40,822 nt of DNA, taken from assembly GCA_005889225.1 (NCBI GenBank), contig VBEW01000033.1, positions 1-40,822 of the forward strand, written 5' to 3'. This DNA is from Chloroflexota bacterium (GTDB lineage: Bacteria; Chloroflexota; Dormibacteria; CF-121). The position numbers and the translations under genes are program-made. A model generated the notes under the pieces. The model worked only from the letters and a program-made list of their open reading frames with translations, was not told the DNA's origin and searched no databases. Positions within the stretch are counted from its first letter, which is position 1. Each line of letters opens with the position of its first letter. This document shows, piece after piece, positions 35,769 to 40,822 of the stretch.

Positions 35769-36395
35769 CTAGCCGAACTCGACGGCGAGATAGGCCGTGC
35801 CGTTGGCTGCCCGTACCCATGCGACCCCCACATAGTGATACGGCCCCAGGATGTTGGCGCGGTGCGGCGGATCCCCCATGAACCAGGCGTTCATGGCGGC
35901 ATCATTAATCGACGACTGGAACCCGATGTTCTCCCCGGTCCTGGTGCCCAGATGGCAACCGAGGTCGAGGGTACGGCCGTTGGCATGTGAGATGTACCCC
36001 TGCGCTGCCATCCGGGCAGCCTGTCCCTTCGCGATGTTGGCCAGGCAGTCATTCCATTGCAACGGCGCTAACCCGGCCCGCTGGCGATCCTGGTTGATCA
36101 GGCCCCACTGGCCCGTGCCGAGTACGGCACGCAGGGACGCCTGCGGAGGGGGCGCCGATGTGGGCTTCCGTGGAGGCAGACTGGCCACCCGCCGGGGCTG
36201 CGGTGTCGGAGGCGGCGGCAAGAGCGTCTTGACCCGATCTGGTCTCGGCCCAGATTGCGGCAGGGAAACCGGAAACTGCGGGATCGATGCGGCCTGAGTC
36301 ACAAGCTGGCGCTGGGCTGGCGCCGCATGCGGAATCCCAATGGCGAGCAAGATCGCTCCACCGAGAGCGCCCCGAGACACAAGCAGTCTCACCAA
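35769..36395 (-). CDS. Secreted CAP-domain (SCP/PR-1-like) protein
   Basis: LINQDRQRAGLAPLQWNDCLANIAKGQAARMAAQGYISHANGRTL...GENIGF...AWFMGDPPHRANILGPYHYVGVAWVRA. Likely TTG start 36395 after AAGGGGA; the ORF track extends to 36470. Confidence 0.85.
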   Translation of the reverse strand: MVRLLVSRGALGGAILLAIGIPHAAPAQRQLVTQAASIPQFPVSLPQSGPRPDRVKTLLPPPPTPQPRRVASLPPRKPTSAPPPQASLRAVLGTGQWGLINQDRQRAGLAPLQWNDCLANIAKGQAARMAAQGYISHANGRTLDLGCHLGTRTGENIGFQSSINDAAMNAWFMGDPPHRANILGPYHYVGVAWVRAANGTAYLAVEFG

Positions 36396-36519
36396 TATGA
36401 CAATCCCCTTAGGCTGAAGATTCAAGCGGCCCGAGCCAAGCCGGCTGGACGCAGAGACTATACACAGCAATGAGGCAAAAGCTGGAGCAAAATTGCTTAC
36501 GGAGTTCTAGCTGCGATTC

Positions 36520-36987
36520 TTAGCTAATGCTTACGATCGTCGCCTGCCGTTCCCCGGCTGGGGTCTTGAACGTCACCGTGTCGCCGGCTCGACGATCGAC
36601 GAGCGCGCCACCCAGCGGGGCTGCCACCGACATCAGACCGCGTGCCATGTTTCCCTCGGTCGGGCCAACGATCTCGTAGGTGGCGTCGCCAAATTCATCT
36701 CGGACCACGACTCGTGAGCCGATCCGGACGATGCCACTCACGCCGCTCTCCGCAACATGCGCCCGCTTGAGAGTGTTTTCGATCGTCTGAACGCGGCCAT
36801 CGAGCATCCCGAGATGCTGGCGGGCATCGTGGTACGCGAAGTTCTCGCTCAGGTCGCCCTGGGAGCGCGCTGCGGCAACCTCCTCGACCATGGCGGGTCG
36901 GCGCGCGCGCAGGTCCGCCAGCTCCGCCTTCAGGGCCTCGAGGCCGGCCGCGGTTATGGGGATGGGGTCGAGCTTTTTCTGGGACAC
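36520..36987 (-). CDS. greA: Transcription elongation factor GreA
   Basis: ITAAGLEALKAELADLRARRPAMVEEVAAARSQGDLSENFAYHDARQHLGMLDGRVQTIE. Confidence 0.94.
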   Translation of the reverse strand: MSQKKLDPIPITAAGLEALKAELADLRARRPAMVEEVAAARSQGDLSENFAYHDARQHLGMLDGRVQTIENTLKRAHVAESGVSGIVRIGSRVVVRDEFGDATYEIVGPTEGNMARGLMSVAAPLGGALVDRRAGDTVTFKTPAGERQATIVSIS

Positions 36988-37008
36988 AGGCGTCGTGGAT
37001 TCGGATGA

Positions 37009-38451
37009 CTAGTCGATGGCGGTCATCACGTGCTTGACGTTGGTGTAGTCCTCTAGTGAATACATGGAGAGGTCTTTCCCGTAGCCGCTGCGCTTGTATC
37101 CGCCGTGCGGCATCTCGCTCACCAACGGGATGTGCGTGTTGATCCAGACGGTGCCGAATTGCAGCCGGCGCGCGGCATTCATAGCGCGACCGATGTCGCG
37201 CGTCCAGACCGATGCCGCCAGGCCGTAATCGACGTCGTTGGCCCAGGCGATCGCCTCGTTGTCGTCCTTGAAGCGCTGCACGGTGACCACCGGGCCGAAG
37301 ACCTCCTTCTGCACGATCTCGGCGTCTTGTCTGACGTCCGTGACCAGGCTTGGCTGATAGAAGTAGCCGCGACCTGGTATCGGAGCACCGCCGACCAGCA
37401 CCTTCGCGCCGCGATCCCGCGCCCGATCGACGAACCCCTCGACGCGCTCGAGCTGCTCCCGGGCGACCATGGGGCCCATCTCGATCCCTTCCTCGAGCGG
37501 ATTTCCGACCTTCACCGACTGGACGCTCTTCGTCAGGGTTGACAGGAGGTTGTCGTAGATCCGGGGACCGGCGATGACGCGCGTCGCGGCCGTGCAGTCC
37601 TGACCCGAGTTGAAGAAGCCGGCGGTCTTGACCCAGCTGCTGACCGCGTCCAGGTCGGCGTCGTCGAAGACGACCACCGGTGCTTTGCCACCCAGCTCGA
37701 GGTGGACCCGCTTCAACGTTTGTGATGCGGCCTTCGCCACGTCCTTGCCGGTGGCGACGTCGCCGGTCAGCGACACCATGTTCACGCCGGGATGCCGCAC
37801 GAGGCCGGCCCCCACCGGCTCGCCGTCGCCGGTGATGACATTGAAAACGCCCGGCGGGAAGATGTCCGCGGCCAGCTCGGCCAAACGCAGGGCGGTCAGC
37901 GGCGTCCACTCGGAAGGCTTCAGCACGACGCAGTTACCGGCGGCCAGCGCTGGGCCGACCTTCCAAATCGCCATCATCAACGGATAGTTCCAGGGCGCGA
38001 TCGAGCCCACCACGCCGACCGGCTCGCGACGGATCATGCTGGTGTAGCCTCGCATGTACTCGCCGGCCGCCTTGCCCTCGAGCAGTCGCGCCGCGCCGGC
38101 GAAGAAGCGAAGGTGGTCGACGCAGGGAGGCAGTTCGTCGGAGAGGAAGAGCGCCCGCGGTTTGCCGACATTCGCCGACTCCAGGTTCGCCAGCTCCTCA
38201 CCATCGGCCGCGACCGCTTCGGCGAGCTTGAGCAGCATCTCGCTCCGCTCCTTGGGTACTGTTTCGAACCACTCGACATAGGCTTTGCGAGCGGCTTTGA
38301 CCGCGCGGTCGACGTCCGCCTCGGTGCCCTTGGGGACCTCGGCGATGGTCTCCCCGGTCGCCGGGTTGATGACCGGCTGGCCCTCGCTGCCCGAGCCCGC
38401 CACCCACTGTCCGCCGATGAACATCTCCCGCCGCTTGACTGCCGTAGCCAT
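37009..38451 (-). CDS. Aldehyde dehydrogenase (aminobutyraldehyde/betaine-aldehyde type)
   Basis: [59 protein letters not shown] (catalytic Cys); start MATAVKRR 38451. Confidence 0.94.
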   Translation of the reverse strand: MATAVKRREMFIGGQWVAGSGSEGQPVINPATGETIAEVPKGTEADVDRAVKAARKAYVEWFETVPKERSEMLLKLAEAVAADGEELANLESANVGKPRALFLSDELPPCVDHLRFFAGAARLLEGKAAGEYMRGYTSMIRREPVGVVGSIAPWNYPLMMAIWKVGPALAAGNCVVLKPSEWTPLTALRLAELAADIFPPGVFNVITGDGEPVGAGLVRHPGVNMVSLTGDVATGKDVAKAASQTLKRVHLELGGKAPVVVFDDADLDAVSSWVKTAGFFNSGQDCTAATRVIAGPRIYDNLLSTLTKSVQSVKVGNPLEEGIEMGPMVAREQLERVEGFVDRARDRGAKVLVGGAPIPGRGYFYQPSLVTDVRQDAEIVQKEVFGPVVTVQRFKDDNEAIAWANDVDYGLAASVWTRDIGRAMNAARRLQFGTVWINTHIPLVSEMPHGGYKRSGYGKDLSMYSLEDYTNVKHVMTAID

Positions 38452-38512
38452 ATGTCCTGTCCACCCTCCTGTGCTCACGCGAACTCTCGCCGCGACCCTT
38501 AGGATATCCCCG

Positions 38513-39829
38513 ATGGGGGAGGGGCCAGGGCCACGGTCCAGGGAACTCCAGGCGGAGCGAGATCGATACCTGCCGCGCGGCATGTCGTCCGCGATGCCGG
38601 TCTTCGCGGCCTCCGGTTCCGGCGCGACGCTGACCGACGTCGATGGGCAGACCTATATCGACTTCGCCACCGGCATCAGCGTGATGAATGTCGGCCACGG
38701 CCACCCACGCGTCCTGAAGGCGATCCGCGAACAGGCGGAGCGGCTGGTCCACTCCGGCGCCCCGGTGATGATGCCGGAGGCCTACGTGCGCCTGGCCCGG
38801 CGGCTCTGCGAGATCACTCCGGGAGCCTTTCCGAAGAAGGCGCTGCTCCTTAACAGTGGAGCGGAGGCGGTGGAGAACGCCGTGAAGGTGGTGCGCCAGG
38901 CAACCGGCCGGCCGGCCATCATCAGCTTTCACAATTCCTTTCACGGCAGGACTCTGATGTCGATGACGCTGACCGGGAAGGTCTCGCCCTACCGGCAGAA
39001 CTTCGGGCCGTATGCGCCCGAGGTCTATCAGGTGCCGTACCCGTACGAGTACCGCCGTCCCGCCGGGATGGCGGCGGAGAGCCTGGGCGGGGCATGCGTC
39101 GAGGCGGTGAAGCAGCTCTTCAAGACCACGGTCGGCGCGGATCGGGTGGCCGGCGTCCTTGTCGAGCCCATCCAAGGCGAGGGTGGTTTTGTCGTGCCGC
39201 CGCCGGATTTCTTGCCCGCGCTTCGCAAACTTTGTACGGAGTACCAGATTCCGCTGATCGCCGACGAGGTGCAGACCGGGCTGGGCAGGACCGGCACAAT
39301 GTTCGCCGTCGAGCACTCGGGGATCGAGCCAGACCTGATGGTGCTGGCCAAGTCGCTCGGTGGAGGTTTGCCCCTGGCGGCGGTGGTGGGACGCGGCGAG
39401 TTGATGGATGCCACCAATCCGGGTGGGCTCGGTGGGACGTACGGCGGGAATCCCGTCGCCTGTGCCGCGGCCCTCGCGGTAATCGAGGTGATGATCGATG
39501 AGAAGTTGCCGCAGCGCGCGGCCCGGCTCGGTGATCGCGCGCTGACCCGCATGCGTGGCTGGATGGAGCGCCATTCGCACATCGGCGAGGTCCGCGGGCT
39601 TGGCGCCATGATCGCGATGGAGCTGGTCGCGGACCGGGCGACGCGTGAACCTGCCGCGACGATGACCAACGAGGTCTTGCGCTACTGCCACACGCACGGC
39701 CTGGTGGTGCTGAAGGCCGGTCTTTACGACAATGTCATCCGCTTGTTGTTCCCGCTGACCGCGAGCGAGCAAGAACTGGACCGTGGTCTCGACATCCTCG
39801 AAGAGGCGCTGGGATCGGTCGCCGCGTAA
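38513..39829 (+). CDS. gabT: 4-aminobutyrate aminotransferase-like class III aminotransferase
   Basis: [92 protein letters not shown]. Confidence 0.92.
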   Translation: MGEGPGPRSRELQAERDRYLPRGMSSAMPVFAASGSGATLTDVDGQTYIDFATGISVMNVGHGHPRVLKAIREQAERLVHSGAPVMMPEAYVRLARRLCEITPGAFPKKALLLNSGAEAVENAVKVVRQATGRPAIISFHNSFHGRTLMSMTLTGKVSPYRQNFGPYAPEVYQVPYPYEYRRPAGMAAESLGGACVEAVKQLFKTTVGADRVAGVLVEPIQGEGGFVVPPPDFLPALRKLCTEYQIPLIADEVQTGLGRTGTMFAVEHSGIEPDLMVLAKSLGGGLPLAAVVGRGELMDATNPGGLGGTYGGNPVACAAALAVIEVMIDEKLPQRAARLGDRALTRMRGWMERHSHIGEVRGLGAMIAMELVADRATREPAATMTNEVLRYCHTHGLVVLKAGLYDNVIRLLFPLTASEQELDRGLDILEEALGSVAA

Positions 39830-39848
39830 CTTCCCACCAGGTCAGGCG

Positions 39849-40361
39849 TTGATCAAGCGACCCGTTATATCAATCGCGCTCGCACTGGCCGCCACGCTGT
39901 TGATGGGCGTCAGCGCGTCCGCCAGTAGCACGTACACCGAATGGATCAACGGCAGCGAGCTGCCGAACGCGACCACCACCGAGGGTCAATTCGTCGGCGA
40001 GGCCACCGGCAGTTTCAACGGCGGATGGTACATCGACGTCAAGCATCAAGACTTGAGTCATCATCCGGCATACATTTCGGGCGGCAGCTTTCGTCTCAAT
40101 ACGGTCATCAATAACTGGCCGTCGGCGATCAAGGGTTCATTTGTTCCGTACGGCGGTACGGTGTCACAGCTCAGTGGTTTCACCGGGTGCGCCAACCAGC
40201 GCTACAGCGTGCACGGCGCGCTGAACGGCGTCGGGGTCGGCGGCGGCAGCGGCACCGGATCGTTCAGCGCGACGCTGACCCATTACCGCGCCAACGTATG
40301 GTGGGTCGGCTGCGTCGTCTACGCGGCATCGGTCAGCGGAACCGTCTCGCTGGCCTTCTAG
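39849..40361 (+). CDS. Secreted hypothetical protein
   Basis: Signal peptide (M/L)IKRPVISIALALAATLLMGVSASASS; TTG start 39849. Confidence 0.75.
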   Translation: MIKRPVISIALALAATLLMGVSASASSTYTEWINGSELPNATTTEGQFVGEATGSFNGGWYIDVKHQDLSHHPAYISGGSFRLNTVINNWPSAIKGSFVPYGGTVSQLSGFTGCANQRYSVHGALNGVGVGGGSGTGSFSATLTHYRANVWWVGCVVYAASVSGTVSLAF

Positions 40362-40370
40362 GTGACGAAT

Positions 40371-40392
40371 TCCCTCCCCTCGCGGGGGAGGG
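40371..40392. repeat. Intergenic palindromic repeat, same family as in aroE and at 28499
   Basis: TCCCTCCCCTCGCGGGGGAGGG. Confidence 0.75.
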
Positions 40393-40408
40393 TACACTTT
40401 CCGGGCCC

Positions 40409-40822
40409 ATGGCCAGCACCCGCACAACGTTTGCAATTCGCCCAGTGGGACAGAAGGACCTCGACGCCTGGGTGGATCTCGCCAACCAGAGCCGCTACTG
40501 GCAGGACGACGCCGCGGGAACGGTCTTCGATGACTCGCTGAGGGAACCGGATGAGCCCTTGCTCAGGCTTGGAGCCTGGACCCCCGACGGAACGCTGGCC
40601 GGGGTCGCCCAGGCCGTGCTGGGTGAGGACGGCTCGCGACTGAAGGACCGAGCCCAGGGGCTGGCCGGCGTCGCCAAACCCTATCGACGTCAGGGGCTGG
40701 GCGCGCAGCTCGCCGACAAGGTCGAGCGTTTTGCTCAAAACAACCACGTGAAGTGGCTGGAGGCCGAAGTCAGGGAAAACAATCTCGCGGATGCGCAACC
40801 ATTCCTCCGGTCGCACGGATTT
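40409..40822 (+). CDS. GNAT-family N-acetyltransferase (truncated by the window end)
   Basis: Open frame from ATG 40409 to the window end; AGVAKPYRRQGLGAQLADKVERFAQNNHVKWLEAEVRENN (acetyl-CoA binding motif). Not in the ORF track because it has no stop. Confidence 0.85.
   Translation, partial: MASTRTTFAIRPVGQKDLDAWVDLANQSRYWQDDAAGTVFDDSLREPDEPLLRLGAWTPDGTLAGVAQAVLGEDGSRLKDRAQGLAGVAKPYRRQGLGAQLADKVERFAQNNHVKWLEAEVRENNLADAQPFLRSHGF

Noticed and set aside
36695-37909. 404-aa minus-strand ORF overlapping greA and the aldehyde dehydrogenase
   Set aside because: Same-strand alternate frame of two real genes; low-complexity Arg/Gly-rich product.
38198-39772. 524-aa minus-strand ORF opposite the GABA aminotransferase
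   Set aside because: Antisense of a strongly supported CDS; composition (Arg/His/Gly-rich, no domain) typical of high-GC shadow ORFs.
1-40822. CRISPR arrays, prophage, transposon or defence-system genes
   Set aside because: No regularly spaced repeats, no Cas, integrase or transposase motifs found in the supplied ORFs.

Overview
High-GC bacterial chromosomal segment, possibly Chloroflexota/Dormibacterota-like; taxonomy is a guess from gene content only. No tRNA, rRNA, CRISPR array, transposase or phage genes were seen. The core is a tightly overlapping + strand operon (about 14.3-24.4 kb). It encodes all seven shikimate-pathway steps (aroF, an aroK-aroB fusion, aroQ, aroE, aroA, aroC) plus aroH-type chorismate mutase and tyrA. 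Its tail holds a disrupted AlkA-like glycosylase, a LuxR-type regulator with a degenerate receiver, a hypothetical protein and a rhodanese. Flanking genes include a hybrid histidine kinase/response regulator pair, LysM-CHAP and M23 cell-wall hydrolases, HtrA-like protease, an ABC exporter, and a polyamine uptake/catabolism cluster (PotABCD, amine oxidase, aldehyde dehydrogenase, GABA aminotransferase). Main findings: (1) an unannotated 26-codon leader peptide, MTGRVRFASFYFYAYLGPARDRLGMG, with 6 Phe/Tyr codons in 9 positions, directly upstream of aroH and apparently leaderless, suggesting ribosome-mediated attenuation of the whole aro operon; (2) a rhodanese with an in-frame TGA where homologs appear to carry the second Cys of a CxC motif, followed by a SECIS-like hairpin, so a possible selenoprotein or a nonsense/sequence error; (3) two tandem 36-bp palindromic repeats inserted in frame in aroE, with relatives elsewhere in the window; (4) a hairpin-rich intergenic segment after radC ending in a strong terminator, a possible ncRNA; (5) a TACAnnTGTA (CopY/BlaI-like) palindrome upstream of the M23 hydrolase gene. 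All are sequence-reading hypotheses; no searches or folding were run.
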